Shown in pieces: positions 21,135 to 32,389 of a DNA stretch of 64,000 nt. Position numbers and translations under genes: made by a program. This stretch comes from Parafenestella ontariensis. Lineage: Eukaryota > Ascomycota > Dothideomycetes > Pleosporales > Cucurbitariaceae. Every line of letters begins with the position of its first letter. Within the stretch, counting starts at the first letter, position 1. The stretch lies in NCBI GenBank assembly GCA_021596325.1, contig JAKGDA010000014.1, forward strand, positions 620,001-684,000. The letters are read 5' to 3'. The notes under the pieces were generated by a model, which made no database searches, had not been told where the DNA came from, and saw nothing but the letters and a program-made list of their open reading frames with translations.

Positions 21135-21911
21135 ATGAAGAACTCTGCTGTCCTCGCTTCCCTGCTCTTCGGCGCTTTCGCCGTCGCTGCGCCTTTCGAC
21201 AAGCGCGCCCTCGTCTACAAGACCGAGGTCGTCACCGAGACGCTCGTTATCTACACCACCGTCTACGACGACGAGCCGGCCACGACCTCGTCTGCCGAGG
21301 GACTCTTCTATGAGCAGCCCGCGACGACCACCTCTGTAGAGGTCGCGCCTACTACCTCGTCTACGCCCGCCTACACTCCTCCTGCCACTACAGAGGAGTC
21401 CTCAAGCGTCTACACTCCTCCGGCTCCCTCGACAACTCCTACCCCTACGCCTGAGCCTGCCACAACTGAAGCAGCCCAGCCAACCACCACCACCGAGGAG
21501 GCAGCCCCGCCAACCACCACCACCGAGGAGGCGGCTCCTCCGGCCGCTACCACCGGCAGCACCCCGACCACTGGACAGACATACAGCGACGTCGACATCA
21601 CCGTCTACGACAACACCGGTGCCTACGGCGCTTGCGGCACTGCGCTCCACGACAGTGATATGATCGTTGCCCTTGCCAAGGGCTCCTGGGGCGAATCCAC
21701 CTACGATGTCATGACTGGTGCCGCCACCAACCCCAACTGCGGACAGAAGGTCCAGATTGAGTACAATGGCAACACCGCCAAAGCCACCATCATGGACTTG
21801 TGCCCTGGCTGCACCGGCACTAACGACATTGATCTTTCGCGCGCAGTCTGGGCGGCGCTCGGTTTGTCGGAGAGCACTCGCCTCAAGGCCTCGTGGTCCA
21901 AGATCGCCTAA
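21135..21911 (+). CDS. Secreted RlpA-like double-psi beta-barrel protein
   Basis: Intronless, 258 residues. Signal peptide MKNSAVLASLLFGAFAVAA is followed by a Kex2-type KR at 23-24. Residues about 50-145 form a Thr/Pro/Ser/Ala-rich spacer likely to be O-mannosylated, containing repeated TTTTEEAAPP units. The C-terminal ~110 residues are a barwin/RlpA-like double-psi barrel: ITVYDN, AYGACGTAL, HDSDMIVALAKGSWG, an NCGQKVQIEYNG strand, the conserved ATIMDLCPGC and DIDLSRAVWAALG. Relatives in fungi are wall-associated expansin/cerato-platanin-like proteins of unproven enzymatic activity. The pyrimidine-rich leader suggests strong expression. A carbohydrate-binding or wall-loosening role is inference. 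Confidence 0.85.
   Translation: MKNSAVLASLLFGAFAVAAPFDKRALVYKTEVVTETLVIYTTVYDDEPATTSSAEGLFYEQPATTTSVEVAPTTSSTPAYTPPATTEESSSVYTPPAPSTTPTPTPEPATTEAAQPTTTTEEAAPPTTTTEEAAPPAATTGSTPTTGQTYSDVDITVYDNTGAYGACGTALHDSDMIVALAKGSWGESTYDVMTGAATNPNCGQKVQIEYNGNTAKATIMDLCPGCTGTNDIDLSRAVWAALGLSESTRLKASWSKIA
21481..21540 (+). repeat. Two 30-bp tandem units in the Thr-rich spacer
   Basis: Two adjacent 30-base copies (21481-21510 and 21511-21540), nearly identical except for the last bases, each encoding a PTTTTEEAAP-type decapeptide. In-frame expansion or contraction would change only spacer length. Confidence 0.85.
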
Positions 21912-24900
21912 GCGCTCCCTCCACCACCTCATGCTTCAACTTCGTAAAAGACTCGATCCTATGCCAGCCTTTTGCGCAGCTACGCTACGAATATACCCAA
22001 GATTTTTACATCTCGCTAGCGCAGGCAGGGTCAGCGCTTTGCACGACTACGTTACGAATGGTTTGTTTTGTGTTAAGCGGACAAAGTCCCGGGGTCACGG
22101 AGCATCGTCATCATCATCTTTCCACTTGAGGATTTGTTTGCTTGCTTTACACGTCGTTGCACTTGTCGAAGATAGATTTCATGGAGTATATGGGGATATC
22201 TGGCGCACGACGAGGGTTCTTTACTCTTCTTGTCACTCTTTCACCAATGCCGGCGTACACCGGCGTTTGGTAAAACTACCTTTTACTTCTTGTACAACAC
22301 TTTAGGGTCGGTGTATGGGAAACGTGTTGGATACCCATATACTTGGATACTGATTGGAGGAACCTTACCTACCAAAAAATACACTGCGCGCTCTGCGCGT
22401 CTTACAAACTTCACTTTTTGCTTCTTAGCCCTTTGCGACATCCGTGCTTGCCTTGACAAAATCACCTTCGTCGGCAATCTCCATCAGCTAATTCCGCTGT
22501 GGTGATGAAAAAAGCGCAGAATGCTCCAGTATTCTATTTTAGCGCGGCCAAAATTGCGATCCCCAATTATTTCGTGGCTATGCATGGCGCACGTTCGCCG
22601 GGAGGCCGTTCCCGAGAGAAGAATGCGCGGCCTCCGAAAGGGGATGTTCGGCCAGCGCTACCTTCCGCCGCAACCTTGAAAAGCTGAAAGCATGGCATGT
22701 GCGTGTGCATGTCACCTCAAAGCAGTGTCTCAGCCTCCGGACTAGAACCCCTTTCTTAGTCGCCTATATTGTACTCGTAGACAAAGCTCAATAACGATGA
22801 CATACGTATTGCGTGTCAAAACCTGGATTGTTCACCTTGGACAAAGGGTCAACAATGGGAAACGAGGGGTCGAAGCATCGGCGTTCAGAACAAAGCGACA
22901 ACAATGAACGATGACTGAATAAAGATCAAGAATGAACGTTTGTTGCTGGTCGTTCAAACAAAGCTCATCCCTTCGGTTTCCGATCTTACCACATGTGAGA
23001 TCGCTAGGTGCCCCCTTGAAGGGTCAACCACGGTTTGGTCAGCCTCCTGGGGTAGTAGGCGTGCCGATCGACATCCACCTACGTGTTGCCGGTCTAGACG
23101 TGAATCTAAAGCCTATTGTAATATTTGAGACGAGATATGAAAAGGAACCTTGAGAACAGGCGGGTTGGCTTTGTACCTTGTTTCTGGGCGAATAGCTGAA
23201 GTAGTGCGTATGTGTTGGGCCCAGGAACCAGGTGTAAAGCGGCCTTTTGTTTTGTTTCGGGAGCTTTGATATGTTTGTTTTGTCTTGCCCAAGTACTATG
23301 CCGAGGTCTGAGGCTGGATGGTATGAAAGAGATGAGATCTGTTTTTGTTTTTTTCTAGCATGTCATTTTGTGACTCTTGACGCATGTCATATTAGGTCAA
23401 CAAGATCATAACAATGTGATGAATGGAGAAGCTTATAGAAGGGGTTGTAAGATCTGCCCAAGGTATGTAGAAAGTTTGAGGGGGGTTGATAGATTGATAG
23501 AACGGATAATGGCTTTAGCTAATTATAGGTATTGCTAATGATTGGAAGGCAGATATATTGCGAATGGTCTTGGGACATACTCGGGGTTGTTGGTGTCTTG
23601 AGAGATGAGATTAACTAGGGCTTGCCCACGATCATGTTATAACGGGCATAAACTGAGCTCGCATGTATATCGACTCGTAGAATGTAGAATACGCATTCGG
23701 ACCTTCTATAAGGATACGACGATGCCTAAATACGAATTTATACGATTTTATTCGCAGTAACTAATCGTAGTAGCTCCCTTAGTGGTCTCCAAGTCTGTTT
23801 GTTGACGAGTTTGATATTTAAAGATAGGAAATAAGACGAGATAGAGACAGTGAGGAAAGTGGGGAGACCATAAGAAAAGAGATGTTCGAGTAGGATGGAA
23901 GTCAACAGTATGGACTACAGTGTACGTCCCCTTCTTCCAAAGGAGTACCTGCCTCGACTGCGTAGTTGCGGGGAGCGAGCTGGGAGTACGAAGCTGTTAT
24001 GTCGCAATGGAAAAGACTCCCCAGCTCTTAGTATATTCCCCGCTCATAAAGCCTTGAGATGATGAGAAGTCGTCCGTCAGACATGTCTCCAAATCCTCGC
24101 ATCGAGCCCTCTTCCCTTTCCCCTCCCCGTTCCCCTCCTTACATCATCCCCCCAACAAATCCCTTCTCCACAGCCAGCCATCTTTAACCGCCGGCAAGTG
24201 CTACTTTCGACACCAAAGAACAAGACCTGCCAAAAGCAGTAAGAAGCACTGCTTACCACCGGCAGCATTCAAGCAGCTTTTCCTGCGTGCAAAATGCTCG
24301 TCGGGCCGCTGGCCTGCGTCGCGCAATTCACATGTCGTGTGTTTGCGGGCATGTGTTTCACATGTCGCCAAAAGTGGAAGGGCGAGACGGAAGGCCCAAT
24401 TTGGCATGTCGGCCAACTCCGAAGAATTACCCCGACTTGCACGTGGAGCTGCGGACGAGCTCCGGGTGAGTGGGCGGAGAGGTGGAAGGAAGGTTGGAGA
24501 GTCGCTTCCGATTGACGGCGCGATGGAAGGCCATATGAATTTGTCAGACGAGATGGAGGGGAAGGACATCTCTATGGTGTTACACTGTTGCCAATACAGA
24601 GCGCAGCTTATCAAATGTTTATCGCGATTGATATTGAATATTCTATAGGCAAGTTTGAGTGTGGCATTCCATAGCGCTGTACAACTACTACAGTGCTTCT
24701 CATACATCTCCAGCCAAACAGTATCCCAATGTAATCCTCATCCCAGACGTCAGTCTTGAAGGGTATAGAACGAAAGCAGCCCCAGTCTACCTCGCTTTTG
24801 CTGACAGTCCAAATCTCTGACCCGTGAAGCCATTACTGGTATTCCTCATAATCCTGGCGCGGGTGTGTATGTACAGTGGTCCTAACCCGACACGATCCGG

Positions 24901-24937
24901 CGTAGTTTTTATAGTTGATCCATTATGCTCTGCTCAT
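21912..24937. other. 3-kb gene-poor interval
   Basis: AT-rich 3' flank of the secreted protein gene, then sequence with only short unremarkable frames. A minus-strand frame at 24201-24707 is long but has no family resemblance, and its composition mirrors the opposite strand. Nothing functional recognised. Confidence 0.55.
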
Positions 24938-25358
24938 CTAAGCGAACTGGCTAGCACCGCCAGACTCGACTGCCTCAATCTCTGCCTGTGTCCAGGACAG
25001 TCTCTGGAAGCGCTCGGGGAGCTCGGAGCGGTCGAAGAACATGCCTTTTGCGGCTTCGATGGGACCGAGGGTCCTGCCTGCTGCGCCGCCAATGTGACCG
25101 CCAATGGCAGGACTGTTGACTGTGTTCAGCGGGCCGTGCTGCTGTGCCTTCTGTCTGTAGGATGCGAATGATGAAGGAAGCTCGTGGGTTGGAGAGGCTG
25201 GGTGGGCGTGGGGAGTGTGATCGACCTCTGCAGACAGACATTAGCTAATCAAGTCATTGTAGCTTGGTGGCAGGGCGCATACTGAAGGGAGTGGTGCGCT
25301 TGCCCAGGAAGCGAATCATGGGCTGGCGACCCTGCTGGAGCACCTTGGTTGCGTTCAT
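24938..25358 (-). CDS. KGD4: Kgd4 / MRPS36-type subunit of 2-oxoglutarate dehydrogenase
   Basis: Small mitochondrial protein that tethers the E3 component to the 2-oxoglutarate dehydrogenase core (yeast Kgd4, formerly Ymr31; human MRPS36). Exons 25283..25358 and 24938..25227 (55-nt intron) give 121 residues. The N-terminus (MNATKVLQQGRQPMIRFLGK) has the PMIRFLGKR signature shared with PMIKFVG in yeast. The middle has the fungal HAHPASPTHELPSSFASYR block, and the C-terminus reads FDRSELPERFQRLSWTQAEI and ends VESGGASQFA, matching the E3-binding tail. The 5' leader carries a CATC microsatellite immediately before the ATG. Divergent from MED18. Confidence 0.85.
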
Positions 25359-25361
25359 TGT

Positions 25362-25383
25362 GGGATGGATGGATGGATGGGTG
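25362..25383 (-). repeat. (CATC)n microsatellite in the KGD4 leader
   Basis: About four to five GGAT units on the plus strand, that is CATC/ATCC on the transcribed minus strand, starting 3 nt upstream of the KGD4 start codon. Being directly next to the start, length change could alter leader spacing. Confidence 0.8.
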
Positions 25384-26039
25384 GTGAGGAAAGTGGAAAG
25401 TGGAGAGTGGAGAGCGGATGGATCCAAGCTCGGCAGTCACAGACGCGCAGTTGCGAAGACTGGGGGTGTGAGAGGTGATGCACAGAGAGGGCGGTGCACA
25501 GGCAAGCGGCAGCAAGATGATTGAGGTTGTGCGAGAGCGGTAAGCAGTGATGTTGGCGGAGGGGGGCCGGGTGGTGGTGATGAAGCATAAATATTATTCA
25601 TGTTCACGGAAGTTGGGCTCACGCCGAAGCCGCTCAGCACAATTCCGGAAACGCCCACGCAGTGTCTGCTTTGCGCCATCGATCTGCCCACCATCGTCTG
25701 AGGACAGTCTTGCTCTTGCTATATTTCTAAGCCGATTTTGGACAAAATGTGGGCAATTTGACTGGGCGTTGGGTGCATCTCCGCATGTGTTACGTGCTTT
25801 TGCCCTGCTCTGGCGTGTGTCTGGCCCATTGTTCCCTTGGGCCTCTGGCTTCCAGGCCGGCAACTTTTTCTCACTCTGAGCCCGCAAATACAGCCCCCCC
25901 CCCACCAATAACAGGGAGCCGTCACAGCCGTGTTATCGAACCCCACGAAGAGGAGCTCCGCACGCCGACCCTCGGGAATTGCATATCGATACTGTTGTCT
26001 CCGAGCGCCGCTCCGCCCTCGATTCCCCATTCCTTCTCC
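25384..26039. promoter_or_regulatory. Divergent promoter region, KGD4 / MED18
   Basis: On the minus strand the first 150 bp are strongly pyrimidine-rich, typical of a fungal leader/core promoter. A run of ten C lies at 25894-25903, upstream of MED18. Long frames cross this region on both strands but show no domain; I treat it as non-coding. Confidence 0.45.
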
Positions 26040-26920
26040 ATGCACGAGCTGCTGCTGTATGGCCAGGTCCCTGCCGGTCGCCATGATCAGGTCCTGAAGA
26101 TCCTGGCGGGAGTTGCTGCTATGCAGCCCCGCCGCATAGTCGAGCGACGCATCATCTACAAGCCCCAGCGCCAGCCAGACGAGCCAGGCTCGAATCTCCG
26201 CCGCGGCGGCACCCAGGCTGTCCCTGTCAAGCAGACTAAGCAGACGGCCGCCCCCGCCCTCTACTACACCAAGCTTGTACAGAAGCTCTCTGAGGAAGAT
26301 TTCGGCACCGAAGATGGACTCCCCCATGAGGATGGGAAATCACTTTGCGCCGACGTGGAAGACGGAGAAGAGCCAGTCTGGTCGATGGTGTTCGAAGACA
26401 TCCCAGACACGGGCGATAGAGGGGTAGCGATACGCTTCACCAACACCACCGACCTCCTCTCTGGAAACCCACATGCCTTCATGGTCGCCTCGGGACCTAA
26501 TCAGTGAGAGAGTCCTCGCACATTCCGGTACACATCTAACCTGCTTGTAGCTTCGTCACCGAGTACTATGTCGAAGGGCATCGTTATGTGCATGGCAACG
26601 TCGTCATCTATCCCCACCGCGTACTCCACGAGCCTGGTGTTCGCAACCTCCAAGAAGCACCCAAGGTTAATTTACCCTCGTTCGCTTCCCTCGAACTTCT
26701 TGACCCAAGCGGTGCATATATAGTTGAAGCCAAAGTACGAGTGCAGGAGTTCAACAACGCGACCGTGTTGGAATCTGGAGTGAACGAACTCAAAAGGTTC
26801 CAGAAGGAGATGAATGGCTGTGTAGAGTTGTCGTTGCCAGACCGGCTCTCGCTGGACACTCGTGTCAAGTATAAACCACCTCACGCTATCGCTGCCAATC
26901 GCCAAGCCCGTCCTCATTGA
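26040..26920 (+). CDS. MED18: Mediator complex subunit 18 (Srb5)
   Basis: Head-module subunit of the RNA polymerase II Mediator, in the nucleus. Exons 26040..26503 and 26551..26920 (47-nt intron) give 277 residues. The start MHELLLYGQVPAGRHDQVLK is the canonical family opening; it is followed by ILAGVAAMQPRRIVERRIIY, then GGTQAVPVKQTKQTA and YYTKLVQKLSEEDFG. The second exon opens FVTEYYVEGHRYVHGNVVIY, the usual beta-barrel strand of the Srb5 fold, and contains LELLDPSGAYIVEAKVRVQE and MNGCVELSLPDRLSLDTRV. A longer upstream frame exists without an earlier family-like start, so the MHELL ATG is preferred. Confidence 0.95.
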
Positions 26921-27597
26921 GCCTCACTATTGTCAATGCTAGGTAAAGACTATTCCCACAGCCGAAGCAGAACATGACATCGAGGCAGAGGTGGCCACTC
27001 CGACCAGTTTTGCGGAACAGTAGCGCCAGCATAAGTAGGTTCGTCTCATGATAGAGCAGCCACGCCATACTTTTGCTCGCTTTGCAACATGAGCTCTGCC
27101 GAACCATAATGTATGAAGCCATAACCTTGAACGGACAGAAAGGAGATAAGGGGCGGCGAGCAGGGCCGACCTTTGATTGTGTATCTGGGATGCACGCGAT
27201 GGCATAGGTGAGGGGTGGAATGGCTGCGTTCATCACTACAACTCTGGTTAGGAAGTGATTCTGAACCTAATCGCTTCATCTGAGAGACTTCTTTTTAACA
27301 TGCATGATTAATTATAATATACGTGTGCAAGAGTCCGCCTTACCATTCGAGACTCTTTCTGTCCGATAGAAAGTGAAATATTCAAAACGACCTGCCAACG
27401 TAGAGTAATTGTACTTCAGGTGTGCTTGTGAAGCTTTGATCAAGCACGTGCTTGCGCGAGCTCGCGTTGCGCGTTTCAATGTTCGCAGGCAGGCGCAAGC
27501 GACTACCCCAACTACACTTTATACAGCGCATTAGAGCTTAACTTACCTCCACTCATCGAACCAATGCAGAATTCCCCGCAATAGCAAAAGCTCGAAT
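26921..27597. other. Intergenic, MED18 to PNK1
   Basis: Contains the MED18 3' flank and the PNK1 promoter. A CCAAT box (27561-27565) lies in the PNK1 leader, but the triplet 12 bases further is GCA, so it does not fit the CCAAT-N12-RWT form. Nothing else recognised. Confidence 0.5.
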
Positions 27598-29502
27598 ATG
27601 CCTCCGCGACCAGGACTAGGAAAGCGGCCGAGCTCGAACAGCAAAGAAGTCTCACCACCGCCGTCGAAGCGGCGACAGCAGTCCACAACCACAAGCAAAG
27701 CAGTCGCAAACTTCTTCACCCCACTATCCAAGAAAGAGCCTGAAAAGATGGTATGGCGGGTCGTGAAGGATAGTCTGCTTGTGGGCCGATATGGTGCATC
27801 GACAGCTACACAGGGAGCTACGAGAGGAAAGAGGAAGGTAGCGGCATTCGACTTTGTATGTTTTCTTATGATGAAATAGCGGTTGTGGAAGTGAGAAGTA
27901 TGGGCTGACACCTGTGTCAGGATTCGACATTAATTACATCTGCTTCTGGGAAGGTTTTCGGTCGAGATGCCACTGATTGGAAGTGGTGGCACGGCAGTGT
28001 CCCCGGGAAGCTGAAAGAGCTTCATGAAGAAGGGTACCTCATCGCCATCGTGAGCAACCAGGGCGGCATCAGCCTAAAGCCAGACCCGAAAACCGTCAAG
28101 TCTGATCAGAAGCGATTGGCAGACTTCAAAGGCAAAGTCTCAGCTGTCCTGGGCCAGCTTGACCTACCAATCTCTGTGTATGCTGCAACATCCCGGGACC
28201 AGTACCGGAAGCCGCGGACAGGGATGTGGCAGGAGCTGGTAGAGGACTACGACCTAGACAGTGCAGATTCTGTCGACCTAGAAAAGTCTCTTTTTGTTGG
28301 GGACGCTGGAGGCCGAGATGCCGTTCCTGGAGGGTCTGGAAAAGACCACTCATGTGTTGACAGGTTTGTGGAGATCCCGAGTCATACATTGCTGAGCAGA
28401 AATATGCTAAGATTATCCAGAGACTTTGCAGCTAACGTCGGTTTGCCATTTCATACTCCCGAGGAGTACTTTCTCAACGAGGAGCCACGGCCGTTCGTGA
28501 GAAGTTTTGACCCACTCACATACATTAAGGAGTGGGCTGAAAAGCCAAAATCTGCATGTACGTTCGGGGATTGTCAGCGCCACCCGGCACGTTGCCCAAC
28601 CTCTTGATTTACTAACTTTAGACGTAGCCTTGTCATTCACGAAGCCAGACACTCCCGATATTGTTTTATTCTGCGGCAGCCCAGGAGCTGGCAAGTCATC
28701 ATTTTATTGGAAATATCTGCAGCCACTCGGCTATGGACGTGTGAATCAAGATATCTTGAAGACTGTAAGTGCTTACTCACAGCAACGCACGTGTTGTACG
28801 ACCATTCGTACATGGAGTAACATAATGAAACAGCGAGACAAGTGCGTCAAAGCAGCTACTGCCCTCATCGAAGAGGGTACCCCCGTAGTCATCGGTTAGT
28901 GTATTCGGAACCCCAACTTCACCCGTAGGACAATCTGTAGGCTAAACCTCACCAGATAATACGAATGCAGATCCAGACACACGAGCGGTGTGGATTCAAT
29001 TAGCGCAGAAGCTGAACATTTCCATACGATGTGTTCTCTTTACCGCATCGGCAAAGCTCTGCGAGCACAACGATACCGTTCGCGCGTTGAATATTGGCCC
29101 AGTAGTAAGTCCCCAACATCGAGCGCCTCGCGCAACCACGTCGCGAGTTCCTTCCGCATGGAGTAACTGGTCAATTACCATTACACTACCCCAATGAGGA
29201 AGTTCCATGGTGGAGAAACGCCCGCGGGATGTTGATAGCTGAGAAACTCCACAGACGAACCCTGAGAGCCGGACTATTCTACCGAAGCTCGCGTTTACTG
29301 GCTTCGCGTCCAGGTATCGCGAGCCTAAACTAACCGAAGGATTCCAAGACGTCCACAGAGTACATTTCGAGGTAAGTACCGCACGAGATAGTGGCTTACA
29401 AGCCATGCAACTTTTGGCGCAGAAGTATGTACATGGCTAACCGAGCGCAAGTTCGAGGGCCCAGAAGAGCAAAAGGAACTATGGAGCAAGTACTGGGTTT
29501 GA
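27598..29502 (+). CDS. PNK1: Polynucleotide kinase 3'-phosphatase
   Basis: Repairs DNA break ends: removes 3'-phosphate and phosphorylates 5'-OH; nuclear. Eight exons: 27598..27855, 27921..28363, 28421..28557, 28622..28764, 28834..28894, 28956..29104, 29255..29371, 29452..29502, giving 452 residues with all phases closed. The N-terminus has a basic NLS-like PPPSKRRQQS and a PCNA-box-like VANFFTPLS. The phosphatase motif DFDSTL is split by intron 1; IAIVSNQGGI, a KPRTGMW segment and LFVGDAGGRD follow. The kinase P-loop GSPGAGKSS is at about 298-306, then VIDNTNADPDTR and the C-terminal NPESRTILPKLAF...FEGPEEQKELWSKYWV. The 150-nt sixth intron is long for this window and may conceal a small exon. 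Confidence 0.92.
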
Positions 29503-32389
29503 TTCGATGAAACTCCCCTCGTGCGGGACACGCTGGGTCTACCCTAGACGCGAAGTATTGACGATTACGACGCTACTGTTCAACTTTCCAATGATGTTCT
29601 ATGCAGTATGCAGTCTGTCTGTCCGAGCGATCGCGATTGGCGACGAACTCCTGCAGCCTACTATGGGACCGTAGCGAGCACATGCTCGGAGCTCTAGTCT
29701 CAGCCCTTACCTTGTTGAACACAAGGGTACCAATTAATATACAGCATATCTTCGCTTACTTGGTGCTCTCCTGTCAGCATCTACAGCAATGCATTGCTTG
29801 TATACATGGTCTTAGAACAAGTTTGCTTCTCACCTACGGGCAGACCAGTCGAGTGCGATTATCTAGCCACCAAAAGTTAGCCCACTATTGCCACGCGCCG
29901 CTCGATTGACGTCAAGCGTTATCGATACCGATGCTCGGCCAAAGCCGCGGTATTACCGTCTTGGGCAGATGTTCGTCCGAGCAGGATCAGCATCCACTAA
30001 ATCACAACGGCCCACGTTGTGAGGTCTCGACTGCTACATGCCATGAACTGTCTTTTTACTATCAGAAAGTTTATGCGCCATACCATACGGCTTTTCTCTG
30101 GCAAAATGCAAGTTCTCACACCAACTGGGGAAGAGCATAGTGCGGGCAAGACACGTGGTTAAAAGGTACATCCAATATGTACCTGAAAAGTTTGCACAGT
30201 TAGCACCGGGTTCACCGGCTATTGTTCATGCACGTGGAGCGTTGCTTAACAAACGGTGTTCTCCCGCCCGCTCTGCATGTGGGAAAGTTGCCGGGCCGTC
30301 GCTCTCGCCAAAGGCAATGAACGACTGTCAGCATCTGCAAATTGATGGGCCGAAGGCCTTGTCCACTTAAGACCGGACCGACACTAATTGCGAGCTGTCG
30401 TCATAATCTGAGCCAGTGGCTTCAGCCCACTTTCCCAGCAACCTGTCACCGAACGCGAGATTACCCACTAGCGCCGCCGAATAGGCAAAGTGGCAGCCAA
30501 AATTTGTCTGCTGGGCGCGATCGCATAAAGCTTGCCTTACTAAGATGACACAGGTGTAGAAGCTTGCAGAACGAAGGAGAAAGGCTTGTCTCTGCCGCGC
30601 TTTGTTAATAGGATATTTGCAGGATTGAGAGATACATGCGCCATTGCAGGAACCCGTGTGTGCGATAAGGAATGGATAGTGCCAACGTTTGGCTAACGAT
30701 GCGCTGGCCGCTGAAGGCGTGAGGCTTGCACGAAACGTGCGAACGAGATCCATGCCCAGCAGAACAAGGGTTGGGGGGAGCAAAGTAGCGCTGCAGGGGC
30801 CGGAAGCCAACCAGAAACGCTCTCAACGGCTAGCGTTCCACCAGGTTTCACCGATTCCCCGATCTGTTTGGAAGCTGCTGGATTTTCCCTGGGCTTGTGG
30901 TTCTCCCAACCTCCTCTGGCGCCGGCCGTCTTGCCAGGTACGGTCGCACGATGTCACATCTCAAAAATCAATTCGAGGCCTGTGGATCAGTTGCGGCACT
31001 GCAAGTCGAAACGACGACAGTGCCAGAGCAATCAGTAAATAGAATCTGCGAGGGCCCGAAAGCGAGTTTATGTTTGTTTGTTTGATGCTGTATCCCGCGC
31101 CCAATCGATGTCTGGGGATGGGACGGGAAAAGTGCGGGTGAGCGACATCGCCCTACCAGAAGAATGCCTGTCGGGGTCTTCGCTGCGACACGGCAAATGG
31201 CGAGAAGAAAGTCGCGCCGAAAGGAGGAGTGGTAGAGAGCCTGTCAAACCAGACTCCGTCCTGCACCGCCCCATAATATGTCAGTTCGCAGCCACGGTTG
31301 TGCGCGCGTGGTTGACTGGTGACAGCTCATCACGACCGCCACGCTGGTAGCACGACAACCTCTAGCCATACGAAGTGGTGAGAGCTCAACACCCAGTGAC
31401 GACCCGGCAAACTTCGTGCAGGCAATATTGAAGGAGCCGTGTTCCTGCGTCAATTACTCAGAGCTTTTTTCTTCAACAGTCGACAGGGTGGAATGGGCCA
31501 GGGGTGTTTTCTCCACGCCTCCACCAACGACATCCTGTGTTGTAGCTAGGGGAAGAAAATTCGGCATCCAGGCCTGTTGAGTCGGGGGTGCTGTAGAGTC
31601 TGGGCTGCTGCTGCAGTACCGTGGCCGACGATCCCTACTGCGGTGAGATAGCGGACAGACGAGTGCTGGGGGAGCCTGGGAAGCAACGGCGCCCTGGTGT
31701 GAAGCTGCGCGGAACTGCGTCGAGCACACCAAGTGTCACGGCCCTGTGCACCGATGCAGGCGAGCCGACCTGAGTCGTTGAAACCGGGGAGCAGTTCACA
31801 GCTGCCGCCGCACAGCTATTCCCATTAGTCTCTAGCAGCAGCCGAGGGTGACGGTTGATGGTGGCTGCTTGGCGGGCAGTCCAAAGCAGTGGAAGGGGCA
31901 GACGCCGTGCGCCTTCCCGGCCGCTACCCACACACAAATGGTCAAAGTCACCCCCATCCCCCATCCTGACCGTCTGTCCTGTCCGCCCACGTCAGTCTCG
32001 CTGCCAACCTGATACCGCCTTGTCGCTGCGCTGTCTCTCGCTTGTACTCTCTCTCTCTGCGCTGCACTGCGATCCGTCACGCCCTCCGCGAGTGCGACCT
32101 ATCCCAGCCCGTCACCGCTCACGTGCCGTCCGAATTAGGCCCGCAAGCCGACTTTGCATCCAGCGCCTTTTGCAGGATAAACTGGCCAAAAGCTACATAC
32201 GTGGTCCTGCTTCGTGGCACCCTCCCAGGCACTCTCAAACACCCTGCGACCGCCCCTCTCCCAAAAGCAGCATCTTGGACGGCGACCAGCTGGCCATACT
32301 GCGCGCGCAGTTGGTTCTTAAGCTGGTGATGGGATCCTAGCACCCATCGCGAAAATTCACGTCACGCTCAGAACACCAACACTAACAAG
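29503..32389. other. 2.9-kb gene-poor interval
   Basis: Short overlapping frames only; no domain, signal peptide or spliced pattern recognised. The last 400 bp are pyrimidine-rich with CTCTCTCT near 32050 and probably form promoter and leader of the following gene. A palindromic TGACGTCA occurs at 29907-29914 but far from any start codon. Confidence 0.55.

Noticed and set aside
24201..24707. 168-codon minus-strand open frame
   Set aside because: No family-like motif, and mirrored by three overlapping plus-strand frames; no splice partner found.
29907..29914. Palindromic TGACGTCA (CRE/ATF-like site)
   Set aside because: More than 2 kb from the nearest downstream start codon and 400 bp beyond the PNK1 stop; no target gene.
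31855..32340. 161-codon plus-strand frame before the orphan gene
   Set aside because: Lies in pyrimidine-rich promoter/leader sequence, Arg/Pro/Ser-biased, with an overlapping frame of similar length; no motif.
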